Positions 46,894 through 57,492 of a stretch of 64,000 nt of DNA are shown here, in pieces. The notes under the pieces are model-generated. The model was not told the origin of the DNA, searched no databases, and worked only from the letters and a program-made list of their open reading frames with translations. Position 1 is the first letter of the stretch. Each line of letters opens with the position of its first letter. The stretch covers positions 655,142 to 719,141 of the forward strand of contig BCIK01000005.1 in NCBI GenBank assembly GCA_039545295.1, written 5' to 3'. The translations under genes were made by a program, and so were the position numbers. Source of the DNA: Udeniomyces pyricola. Taxonomy: Eukaryota; Basidiomycota; Tremellomycetes; Cystofilobasidiales; Mrakiaceae.

Positions 46894-49610
46894 ATGTCAG
46901 GGTACGATACCATCGTCCCGCTCTATTCAGACTCGTCTAGCAAACGTCCAGAATTCCAATGGCTGCAAACACGCCCTGCCCTGCAGCTAGACCCCGAAGC
47001 GGTCTCACGCGAAAGCGATATCGCCGAACAGCTGTTAGTGTTCGACTCGTCAGGTGGCTATCCATCACTATAACCCAATGACCAACGTTGCGATGCTTCC
47101 AGATACTGATCTCTTCGCTGTCGTTAACCCTGCTCGCATCGTCGTACAGAGAGCTTATGCGTGAGTACGCCCGTTTGAATCCCCTTGGCAGACGGACGTG
47201 TCTAGACCCCTCCCCCCCCCCCCCCCCCCCCCCCCCGGCCTCTCCTCTTCTCGTTCCGTATCTTCACATTTGTTTCCTTCCGGTCCTGAATTCTTGACAC
47301 TGATTAATGGATCAACATTCCAATGCTCAATATGTCAACGCTCAACATCCAACCCTGGAACTATGATTTACTCATGTCGATTGGATGGAAATTGTCTTTC
47401 CCTCGCTGCTGGGACTATCAGCCACCTTCGATTTCTCGCGTAAACCTCCGGCTGCCAACCCGACGTCGGCGACTGCGAGCCTTTCCAACGTGATGACAAC
47501 TTCGGAACAATCTGCACCACTATCGCTTCCTCCACATTTGAGCTCTCCTCCATTAGCTCATCATCCTCAAACTAATACTTATGCCCGACTCTCGCCATCA
47601 CCTGAAGCTCGTCCTTATCATCGTGAACAAAACGGTTTCCCATTAACGGCCGTCTTTTCGTATCAAGAGGATGAAGAGAAACCGCTCACCGATGAAGCCG
47701 ACACTCAGAGCGAACGACTAGGTTCTAAGGAGGATGAGGTCATTTGGACGAGAGCAGCCATCGTACGCGTCCACTTCTCATCGCTCCGAACGGTCGTGAC
47801 CTGTGAGCAGTGTAGCGGTAAGACTGACGCGTTTCATTCGCAGGGGTTCTTTGGGAGTATCGCCCTCTTTGTCCTTTCGACGCTGGCCCTGTTGGGCTAT
47901 TTACAGCACCTACAGCTCGACTGGGCACGTCGTAGCTACGATAATTACTTTCTACAGTTCGGCACGATCCTCGCCGAAGTGTTCCTCCTGTTTGCAGCGT
48001 TTCACGCATGTGTCACTCGCAACATGAGTAAGCCGAACATTCCTCATCTCGCCATCGCTTCCTTATCCACGGTTACACACGCCCTAACGTTACATATCTG
48101 ATTGCCGAATCGTACTTCATCCTCACAGTCGCTGTAGCAAGTGTTCTGCTGCTCAACATATATCTTGTTTCTGGAGGATTTATGGAAGCCATCATCCGCC
48201 ACCCTTTCCTTTCGAACCCACAAGACGGTGACCAGCAGTTGTTCGCGGTCGTGTGGTAAGCCATCCCGCCTTTGTTGAGATGTTTTACCTACGACTCAAG
48301 CACTCATTCATCTCACTGTTTTGCTTAGGTCAATCCCCTGCGTCGATCTCGCGTAAGTCCTCACCAAACTCTCACTTGCTGCCGCTGCTGCGTTCTCTAG
48401 CTGACTTCCTTCTTTTTCTCGATATCACACGTGATCGCTTCGTTCTCACTCTTTCTTTATGTAGCTTTCATCTCATCGGCGACTATGCCGCTTACAAGCT
48501 GTACCGTCAGCTCGGCTGGGATGCTTACAAGCGAGTCTCAGCATCCGTCTTTCTTCGTACGACCCTCTTCTTTCCTCAATCGTGTTTCTCTGATCTTGAT
48601 CCGGCAAATTTTTCCGAATAACCTACCTTGACTCTCGGAACTGACAGAGATATCTCTTCTTTCGATCAACGCCATAATCAGGAAATTTATATCGCCAATA
48701 CCTCGTGCTCAACGCGTTGTGCATGCACAGTGTTCTCTTCGCCATCTTACAAGCATACACCATGGCTGCCACTGGCGTTCTTACTACAGGTATGTTCATT
48801 TGCTCCCCTTTTGTTCATTCGTCTACTGGTATCTATTCATCTTAGCCTCTCCCCGTACTCAATCATGTACTCTTGAAACAGAATGGTACGGACCCTTCCA
48901 AACGGGCCAGCGAGTCTTCGTCGAATCCATCTATTTTACCGCGTACCCAGTCATGGCTATGTGGTACCTCGGAACGTTGATCGTACAGTCGTTCGTCATC
49001 CAACGCGAGGATCCTGCCCAAATGATAGCTTGTCTTGCAGCTCAGGTGAATAGGAAATTTTGGGTTCTTCTTTCTCTGGTACTGTCCTCTCCACTGCCCC
49101 AACATGCTGATCAGGGTCTGCTGAATATTTTTCGAATCTTCCCCGTCTTTACTTGTGGCTGTTTTTTGCTTGCTTATACAGGGCGCTTATATCGTCTGGT
49201 CCATCTATGCTGCTGTCAATTTGGGCCTGATGTGGCACAAGAGTTGGTGGACCGAAGGCGACGTGTTTCGTTCGTCATTCCCTACTATCTTTCCTTATCC
49301 GTAGCACACGGCTCATGGTCTCCACTCGAGTCATAGCCGGCTATGAGCTGATCAATCCTGATTTTCCTCCGTCTCGTGTAGTGCTCCCCAAAACGGTACG
49401 TACCTGCCCCTACTTTGTAATAAACTGCTCGTTGTCCCTCATACCGAATCAGACTAATCAGTTTGTCCCTTCCTCGAATATGTACGGCAGACTTACCAAT
49501 GCGTCGTCGCCAACCTACTCGTTGCCTTGACGTTCTACTACTCCTTCGTCGTGTACAAAGGCTTTGGTCGCGGACTCAAAACTCGCTGTACGTGTGTGAT
49601 GCGCACTTGA
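46894..49610 (+). CDS. uncharacterised fungal polytopic membrane protein (at least 11 exons)
   Basis: Not recognised. Reconstructed exons: 46894-47033, 47150-47160 (11 nt), 47422-47762, 47844-48027, 48129-48255, 48329-48352 (24 nt), 48465-48556, 48682-48789, then 48883 to about 49045, about 49181-49270, and further exon(s) to a stop at 49608-49610. Phases agree through the first eight. N-terminus (MSGYDTIVPLYSDSSSKRPE) and the next ~150 residues are soluble, Ser/Pro rich, acidic toward the end. Then come about seven hydrophobic helices: GSIALFVLSTLALLGYL, FGTILAEVFLLFAAFHA, VLLLNIYLVSGGF, AFHLIGDYAAYKLY, VLFAILQAYTMAATGV, YPVMAMWYLGTLIVQSFV, GAYIVWSIYAAVNLGLM and VVANLLVALTFYYSFVVY. The loop SNPQDGDQQLFAVVW is distinctive. 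An 81-nt intron (47763-47843) is in frame and stop-free. The C-terminus (KTRCTCVMRT) may hide another intron. Confidence 0.65.
47150..47160 (+). other. 11-nt microexon of the membrane protein gene
   Basis: AGAGCTTATGC between gtacag and gtgagt. It joins a phase-2 exon end (CT) to a phase-1 acceptor and keeps the frame through the next six exons. Confidence 0.6.
47212..47236 (+). repeat. C25 homopolymer in an intron
   Basis: The longest homopolymer of the window, within intron 2 of the membrane protein gene, on its sense strand. Confidence 0.8.
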
Positions 49611-51242
49611 CAGTTCACTCTTGCATGTTACAAGGCTTTTCTGCTAGAGCAAGCAACCATGGCACGAAACTTACCAAACCCTTTCGTGTGATTCTTCCTG
49701 CTTACTCTCGAGAACATCAGACACCAAAGTCACTATGCCCAAGTCTCGCTTCCCTCTCGATCTTACTATGGACTAAGAACGAACCAGACTACAAGAATAG
49801 AAAAGAAGTCAATCGTCCTCACTGTCTCCTGTCATGATGACAAACCAAAAAGGCATATACATGTCAACTTGCTCGTTCCTTCTTCCTTCCCCTAACCCAA
49901 CCGTTCTTGTCCGCAATGATGTTTTTCTTATCTTCGTTCCTCTCAGATTTTCTTTCAACTCTTGTTTCAACATCATCTTATCTTGTAGTCTTATTTTTCT
50001 CTCTCTCTATCAAACAAGTTTCATCTCCACGTTTGCTTCACCTATCTATTTCCAACATCCATCCGCGCATGTTGCATCCTTCACACGAGTATTTCTCCTC
50101 AACCCAGATCAATGACGGTCTTTCTTCCGACTTTATCTGCAGCTGTTCAAAACCTCTTTCGTTTTCTTCCATCTTCCCTTTTCTTTTCTCTTGCCTTCTT
50201 GACGATCTTGACGACCCTCTCATCATTCATTCTTATCTTTGTGTCTTCCTCATTCGTCTTTTTTCGTTTCTATTGTTTTGTTTCTGATTTTTTTTTCCTT
50301 CTCTCAGATGTGGCTGCCGTCTGACTTCAGGTTGGTGATGTTAGAATCGAATGCTACGTACGTACTGCCTGATTCCATGGCCGCCGATATCGTATCAACA
50401 GTGCGTTATGCTTATATGGGATTTGGAAGTGACGTCGACGCGACAGTAACCTTGACTTACAGTAATGTCCAGCCGATAAATTGGGCTATCAGTTTGACAT
50501 ATAATATTCCTTACGGCCTGGTCGACATATGGACCCAGTATAGAGTTCCGCTGACCACTATCCGTTCTCAAAAACGTCATGTAAGCTTTAAATCATGCAT
50601 GTATAGCCTATCATGTTTGATGACCCCTTTTTGGTCGATTGCTCAAGTCGCATCTCAAATCTCCCCCCCGGAGAACCAGCAAGAACCCGTGGACCGTCCT
50701 TCCTGTCTGTGTTCCGACGTGCTTCCCGCGAACCCCGTCCTGCACGTCCCGTTTTCTTGGCCACCCGGTCATCCCTTGTTACCCCTTTCTCGTCCTGACC
50801 ATTCCCTCCTTTGCGAGCCAAAACAAAGGTTAAACACGTTTGAATGCCCTGAGATCGTCATCATAGTCTGAACTGAACCAAACTCCGGAACGGGATTATG
50901 ACGCTCACTGCCCTTGCAAGCTGCAAGGTTCTGTCAGGTTTGTTTAGTCGGAGGTGCTCTCCGACGATCCGACCTTCCTGATAGACCTTCCCATCCTTCC
51001 TTCCAGCGAATCCCTGCCTCATTGTACTAATCGCTCATCTGTGTTGAGCGAAGTACCTGCTAGTCACCTGCTGTATACTTCCCAACCATTCAAAGGCATC
51101 CCTTGTCGGTCGGCCTCTATCTGTTTCGCGCTGGATCGCGTAATTATCCTCCCCTCTCTCGCCCCTATCTTTCCCAACACATCCTCCCTTCCTTCCTCGT
51201 TCACAACCCGAGCAGACCATCGCATTCCAACCGACCACTGCG
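49611..51242. other. long intergenic region
   Basis: About 1.6 kb. The left part (49850-50330) is very T/C rich; the middle (50340-50560) is more balanced and includes TACGTACGTAC at about 50359. Frames over 50239-50871 are low complexity and lack recognisable domains. No gene supported, though a small or non-coding transcript cannot be excluded. Confidence 0.4.
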
Positions 51243-52649
51243 ATGCAAGACGTTGATTGCCTTGTAAGCATCTTCGATCTATGCATAGATTTACCTGATG
51301 ATGTCTATCGCGCGCGCTCGCTCACAACTTACATCTCTGATTGGTGTGTCCAGACATCCTTTGTCCCTTTCACCATGTCTGGTGAACTTTTCCTGCCATC
51401 CTCAGCTGTCTTGGAAGAGTTGGCTCTTCTTGCACCAAACGGTCGCTCGGTCCACTCGGAACGTCAACGTCTTGCATCGGAACAGGCCGGGCCACTCCTT
51501 GGCTCTCCCATGAATTTTTCTCGAAGACAACCTTACCTTCGCCCTGCCCCATTACATACCAGACCAACCAAATCCAAGAAGAATAAGATCAACATCGACT
51601 CAATTGCCAAGTCTACCTCTGTGCTCCTCGATCTGAGCTCGACGCTCTTTTACTCAACCTTAACGGGTCAGGCCATGCTTGCTCTCACGGATGGCATTTC
51701 AGAGGATGATGTAGTTCTCTCGAAGTGCATCGCTATATCGGCTGCCCGCGCCGAGCTGGACAGCACGCAGAGCAGGTTTGAAGCAACAAAGGCAGCCGTT
51801 GTTGCTGCGTCGCCGTCAACAACCATCGTCTCTCTCTCGTCGACTGGTTCTTCCACTTCACCACGACTCAAGCCTCTATTGCTTCTTGCTTGCCTAAGCA
51901 AAGATGCACCTCTATCAACGCGTTCATCGTCAAGGGACAAACTTGCAACTCGTGCCACCTCAGCCTACCCTATGCCCACCCGGGTCTGCCTTGAATCTTC
52001 TTCTAATTCGGTTTCCTTCCAAATCGAACCCACCACCCCCACTCTGAGTACTGTCGATCCCGATCTTTCCTCCCTCTCAACACCGACGCCTGCTCCTTCC
52101 CTTCATCACTTACCCTCCGTCCTGTCATCATCACGTTTCTCGGTCGCTTTCCCTACTTCACCTCCAACCTCCCTCATCGAAGATGAAGACGAACACTCTG
52201 ATCTCGATACCGATACCGATCCTCCCGCTCTTGTCACCCCTCCTAATTCCCCCGCCAAGCGCACACCTGGTCTCAAACCCATATCCGACATCTTCCACGA
52301 ACCTCATAAGACGCCCGAGTTCATCAGCGACAGCGAAACCTTGGACATCCATTCTCCTCTGCCGACAACGTTTCTGTCCCCTTCTCTCGTGGGTCAAGGC
52401 TTGAATCACGACGTTTGCAAGAAGATTTTGCCGACATCGGGCTCGATACGATCATCATCGCCTTTGACAGCATCCCTTTGGGTCCTCCAACCAGATCACT
52501 TACGCCTGTCCAATCCGCGATTCGTTCCACCTTCGCTCCAAGCCATCATGTGCAAAGGGCTCCGAATTCGGGACGTCCAAGAGGAAGAGGAGGAAGAAGA
52601 GGGTGAAGTGGGTGTCGAATTTAGTCGAGAACGAGGGTTGGTGATGTAG
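51243..52649 (+). CDS. Ser/Thr/Pro-rich protein of unknown function
   Basis: A long open frame of up to 468 residues. The better start may be the ATG at 51375 (tcaccATGtct, good context; MSGELFLPSSAVLEELALLA), since the upstream part (MQDVDCLVSIFDLCID) may be leader or intron. Residues from about 100-200 contain SKKNKINIDSIAKSTSVLLDL and a helical segment (LSKCIAISAARAELDSTQSR). The C-terminal half is rich in S/T/P with an acidic patch EDEDEHSDLDTDTD and S/T-P sites such as TPPNSPAKRTPGLKP, which look like proline-directed phosphorylation sites. From about 52415 a second frame (ending RPRGRGGRRG, stop at 52606) competes, so a late intron is possible. No domain recognised. Confidence 0.6.
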   Translation: MQDVDCLVSIFDLCIDLPDDVYRARSLTTYISDWCVQTSFVPFTMSGELFLPSSAVLEELALLAPNGRSVHSERQRLASEQAGPLLGSPMNFSRRQPYLRPAPLHTRPTKSKKNKINIDSIAKSTSVLLDLSSTLFYSTLTGQAMLALTDGISEDDVVLSKCIAISAARAELDSTQSRFEATKAAVVAASPSTTIVSLSSTGSSTSPRLKPLLLLACLSKDAPLSTRSSSRDKLATRATSAYPMPTRVCLESSSNSVSFQIEPTTPTLSTVDPDLSSLSTPTPAPSLHHLPSVLSSSRFSVAFPTSPPTSLIEDEDEHSDLDTDTDPPALVTPPNSPAKRTPGLKPISDIFHEPHKTPEFISDSETLDIHSPLPTTFLSPSLVGQGLNHDVCKKILPTSGSIRSSSPLTASLWVLQPDHLRLSNPRFVPPSLQAIMCKGLRIRDVQEEEEEEEGEVGVEFSRERGLVM

Positions 52650-53141
52650 GAAGAAGCAGAAACAAATCTCGTTCGACGCTGGTTTGGCCGCTTTTCCCTT
52701 GGATATAGTCAAGACTGAAGTACTGAAGCTCGTGAAGGGTTGATATATATACCGTTGTGTTTTTGTTTTTCTCTCGCAAGATGTTGTTTGTTACTTTGTT
52801 TGCTTTTGTTTGCTTATGATACATTCCTCCTTGTCCCTTGTCTCTCCCTAGTCTTTGTCGCTCTTTTTGTGCTTTCGTCGTGCCTTCTTCTGTTCTGCTT
52901 CGTTTGATCTCGTTGCTTCCCTGTACAATTCCTCACCCCGTCCTAATACGCTACTAATACACGCTCTATATGCCCCATCTTTCTGACGTTGATCCTAACG
53001 AACTTCCTCACATATTTGCTACCACTACATCAATAGCTGGGTATTTTCTTGTTCTTCTATGATTACGAGTATGAGCAGTAGAAGGGGACGCAGAAGGTGG
53101 AGGGGAGGAGCTACGGCAGCATTCGATCGCGCTATGAGCAT
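52650..53141. other. convergent 3' region
   Basis: T-rich sequence between two facing genes; no gene seen. Confidence 0.5.
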
Positions 53142-56100
53142 CTACTTTGACTTGCTCTGGCTTCCTTTGACGACGTTGAGCTCAGCGGCGTAAGATTTCA
53201 GACCCTGACAAGTTGAACCGAGATGAGACGATGCATGCAAGCAAGGAGCAGGGGTTTACAAAGGGACAAGCGATGAATATACTCGGTCAGTTTTCTCTCT
53301 TCTAATGATTGGTTCATAAAATAATGAGAAGAGAGGGAGAAAGGGGGGGGGGGGAGATTAGGAAGAGGGATCACACGAACCATCTTTCCCAGAAGGTCTC
53401 TTGCGATAGGAGGTCCTCGGCCTGACGGGTCGGTGTGTTGCATCGCTTCCGACACAAGGGTCTGGGCCGCCTTGATGACGGCACGGGTTCGGTTCTTGAA
53501 AGCGGGAGTGTTCTTGTGATAACCCAAGAAGGCCGTGTAGGCTTTTCGCATCGAGCGTTCGTGGGTAATGAGGAAGAGGTGAGGGATCGAACATAAGCGT
53601 GATGTGCTAAGGGGAAAGGCCAATGGAGCAGGAGACAACCAAGCAGAAAGAAAGAAAGAAAGAGGGGAACAGAGGTTACCTTTTTTGATGAGGGTCGGGT
53701 CGACTTCTCTAAAAGCCTTTCGAGAGAGTTGACGATAGTATTCCAATTCATTGTCGGCGATGGAGAACCTTGGGACGGCTCGTACAAGCGGCGTGAGGTG
53801 ATCTTCTTCGTCGGGTGAGATGACGAGGATGCCTTCACCTTCTTTACCAGCCCGAGCGGTCCTGCCGAGCCGGTGCTGTACATTGGGAGAAGAAGGACAA
53901 ACAGCACAATGATGACGGATTTATACAAAGATGAGGAATGACACGATCAGATGCTGACTGATAGAGATAGATGTGATCCAGAAGGACCAAGACCAGAACG
54001 AAGAGCAAGATGGATGGGGCCAGGCTGGAAACACTTACAACGTACTGCTCCTGATTCGTCGCGAGTCCGACTTGAATGACGAGGGAAATGTTGGGGATGT
54101 CAATCCCGCGCGCGGTGACATCTGAACTGATGAGAATACCACTTTTGATGGTTCGGAACTGGTCGACAGCTTTCTCTCGAGCTGGCTGGCTTAGCCGGCT
54201 GTTTTTTTATTTCATTTTTTTTAATGATCGTTTTGTTATCATGATCATCATAATTTTGATGTGTTTTGTTTGGAAGAGCGGAAGCGGGCGGGCAAGCGAG
54301 CGGCGTAAGACAATGCAGAAATCGCATAATTTTAGCATGAAGTCGGTGAGGTTGTGCAGAAGAAAAAGCCGAACCCTAGAAACATGCAAGGTTCAAACTC
54401 AAGAGGTATAACAAAAAGACGAACGAGTGAACGACGTAGACGGGCACTCCGATATCGGCAAAGCCGGCGTGCATGGCTGCAGCTCCGTAGGCGGTCGAGT
54501 TGAAAATGATACTGAGAGGGAAAGAAGAAGGACAAGAAGAAAGCAGTTCATTGGATAAACCCAGGATGTGTTGGTGATGAAAGAAAATGCACAAAAATCA
54601 AATGGTAGTGTAAGAGACGTCTGCGTGCGAATTGTTCTACAGGGATCCGCAAACGAATTCCAAAGGATGGCTCACGTACACTAGAATGGCGAGATAAAGC
54701 GAGACGGTTGACAAGCGATAAGTATATCATTCAGTGCCTACATACTGAAACTGATTTCGTTAAGCGCGAGGTCGGACCATACGTACTCTTGCCTGCTGGG
54801 TCTTCCGCAAGATGTTCCGTGCAGACAGCCGAGGTCGCAGCATAAGTATCAGCCCAGGGAACTACAGTAAGGGACTGCTTGACATGCGCATGCGTGTTGT
54901 CTGAGAAGTGATAAGTCGTGTGAATGATAGATACATGAGTTTGAGAGGGGCGTGCGGCTAGGATAGAGATACACTAAACCTGAACCGTTTTATCACCTTC
55001 GCCTTCTTGAACAGTCGAAATCATCTCGTAGTTGCGCCGTAACGCAATGTCAGCCACCTAAAAATGCCAAGCATACGTGATCAGAACAATGTCAGTAAAT
55101 TCATCATGCCTTTTATTCCGCGTCAGAGCCAACGAGATGAGTTCAGCACTTGAAACGGATGGGTCATACATCGAGAACTTTCCGTGGCATCGTGGCCGAG
55201 AACAACGCCGTGGACCTCGGAGGAAGGCACTTGACGATTTTCTGGATTTCGCGGTCGAAACCTTGGTCTAGCAGGGTGTCGCCCTCGTCAAGAACGAGGT
55301 GCTCGACTTGGGAAACGTATTCAGCCAGGCCATCTGCAGAAGGGTTCAAGGAGAGGTTCGATACAAACAAGACCGGAGGAGCGGTACGTGCGGCAATAGA
55401 AGGATATACGAGGTGCGTCAGAAAACAGTTCAGTGGCGAGGCCAGGCCAACACAGGGTGATGATTAGCCTTCCCCCTGTTCAAACATTCAGACCTCTCCT
55501 CTTCTGACCTCCACAATCGAGCCAGCCACCGCGCCACCCCTCAATCTCTGTCTCTAGACCTACGTTCTTCCAAAAGATCTCTCACTCTTCCTGGAGTCGC
55601 AACCAAGATGATATTCCCTTGGGCATTTTGCAGGGTCCTTATGTTAGCTGCCGGCTTCTTTTTCCCTCCACCGGTGAAGCAAAGGGTGGTTAGGTATTCC
55701 TTGGAAAGCCCTTCCGATGCGGCGGCGATCTGAGAGGCGAGTTCACGGGTGGGGGAGATGATGAGGGCGCGAATTGAAGGTTGGTTCCTCGATTGCTCCA
55801 GAGAATTCTTGAGGAGATTGTTGATGATGGGGATGAGCTACGAGGATAGAGGAGGAAATGACATGCGCAATGTCTGAGTAAGCAAGTCAGATCAAGCTTG
55901 GCTGGTGATGGTTCAAACTTTCGACAATCTTTCTATTATCAAGTTCAACATAGCATCCGTGCTGAAAGCTGGAAGACAAATGGTGGTAAGAAGTAAGAGG
56001 ATCTCATCAAAGAGACGCGAAAAACCTACGAAACCAAGCGTCTTGCCAGTGCCAGTTTTAGCCTGTTTGATGACAAAGCAGGTTGTTTCAGTTGTGTTTG

Positions 56101-56563
56101 GATCCAATGAATTGTACCAATCTTCCAACCATTGATATATGAGAAGATGAAACCAAGCGGACCTGGGCAAAGAGGTCTTTTCCCTCCAACATCGGACCGA
56201 TTGTCGCTTCCTGAACTGTTTGGTTTGTTCGCAGTGCAATGAACCAAGCATACCGTATTCTATTCAGTCCACCACCGTTGGCATCTTCATCACACACAGC
56301 TTCAGCTATTGAGCGAGTCACAAGCAACATGACTAACTCGGTGTGCATTCCTCATGGGGAATCTTGCACGCCAGTAGGGGGTCCAACCCGAGCTCTGAGA
56401 ACTTGATCTGAAGCGGAACGGAGGTGGAGAACGTAGCGGCGGCACCGCGATGACGCGGCGACGTGGTGCAGAGAGGAGAACAGTGCCGTGGTATCCGGGT
56501 GGAAGCGAAGAGGGAGTTGATAAATCGATTGGCGGTAAGGGTACGCGACAAGGTAGCAGACAT
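53142..56563 (-). CDS. MSS116: mitochondrial DEAD-box RNA helicase, MSS116-like
   Basis: ATP-dependent RNA helicase, probably in mitochondria (group I/II intron splicing and RNA remodelling in the yeast counterpart). The start at 56563 gives MSATLSRTLTANRFINSLFA, a basic presequence. Motifs in order: Q-motif region FSELGLDPLL, motif I AKTGTGKT (about 56050), Ia PTRELASQI, TGGGKKKAANIRTL, Ib TPGRVRDLLEE, motif II DEGD (55278-55289, in VLDEGDTLLDQGF), motif III SAT in ALFSATMPRK, then the second RecA domain with STAYGAAAMHAGF, SSDVTARGIDIPN (motif V) and YVHRLGRTARAGKEGEG (motif VI). The C-terminal extension (YTAFLGYHKNTPAFKNRTRA...GLKSYAAELNVV) resembles the Mss116 C-terminal domain. The Ala-to-Gly change in motif II is unusual. 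Many short introns. Confidence 0.88.
53343..53354 (-). repeat. C12 homopolymer (sense) in a helicase intron
   Basis: Twelve G on the plus strand, so C on the helicase sense strand, inside an intron near the 3' end of the gene. Confidence 0.75.
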
Positions 56564-57492
56564 GGTGGTAGGTGCTCAAACGGATTTCCTGCGAGGTGGT
56601 TCACGCATTCACGGTCAAGGCCGTACGACATGACACTCCTGGAAGGTTTCCGATTCAAGCAGCTTCAAGTCCATACCTGAAGCTGTACCATCAGTGTGCC
56701 CACCAGCTACAGGCTGTGCATGTTTATCAACTAAATACTGATGATGCATGCATGATTTTCTGCCAGGATTTGCAAACCACAGCATCGAGCGCCGAACATA
56801 AGATTTGAAAGCGCAAAACTGAAGCTAGGTTAGTACTTCATGATTCATAGGTCTCTGAAGATTTGAAGCAGCATGACATCATCGAATATTTCATATTCAA
56901 TGCCAACCGTTAACCGGTCTCGACCTGGCTCGACCAGCCTCGACCAAGATGAGTGGGATCACATGGATGGAAAGAAAGAACAACCGTTAATAACTTCTGG
57001 CTTTGAGTTAGATAGGGGATTGGAATGATAATGAATGCGAACCGGTTGGGGTCTGAAATTTGAGATCTGACCAGGCGTTTGGTGCATCATATTGCATGAT
57101 GAAGGTTGGTGAAGGCAAGTAAACTAGCGAGTGAAGGCTCTGGATTAATATGCGATGATCTTCGGGGCTGATCGAGGAGAAAAAACAATAGAAAACCAGA
57201 GGGCAGAATTATATGTTTGATATTGATTGATCGGGTCTGAACTGGGTCACGTCTCACCCAATCTCACCCGTGTCTGGCCCGCGCAGCTACAGACTACTCT
57301 AGTCAGCCGTCACTTCATCCTCTGATCTGACACCCTGCCTCACCTCAGCGCTCGACTACTGTAAGACGTCTTCCCGATAACTTCCACCGTCTACTCATCA
57401 TCCATCATTCATCATCCACCACAGATCCTGAGTCTTCATTCAGAAGCTTTCCTCCCATACCTGAGCGTCTCAACTGTAGCCCGCCCGCCATC
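56564..57492. other. divergent upstream region of the helicase and the next gene
   Basis: AT-rich, with a TGCATGCA palindrome at 56745-56752. No gene seen. Confidence 0.45.

Noticed and set aside
50239..50871. 210-codon frame in the intergenic region
   Set aside because: Runs through T-rich sequence, has no recognisable domain and no good splice context; not supported as a gene.
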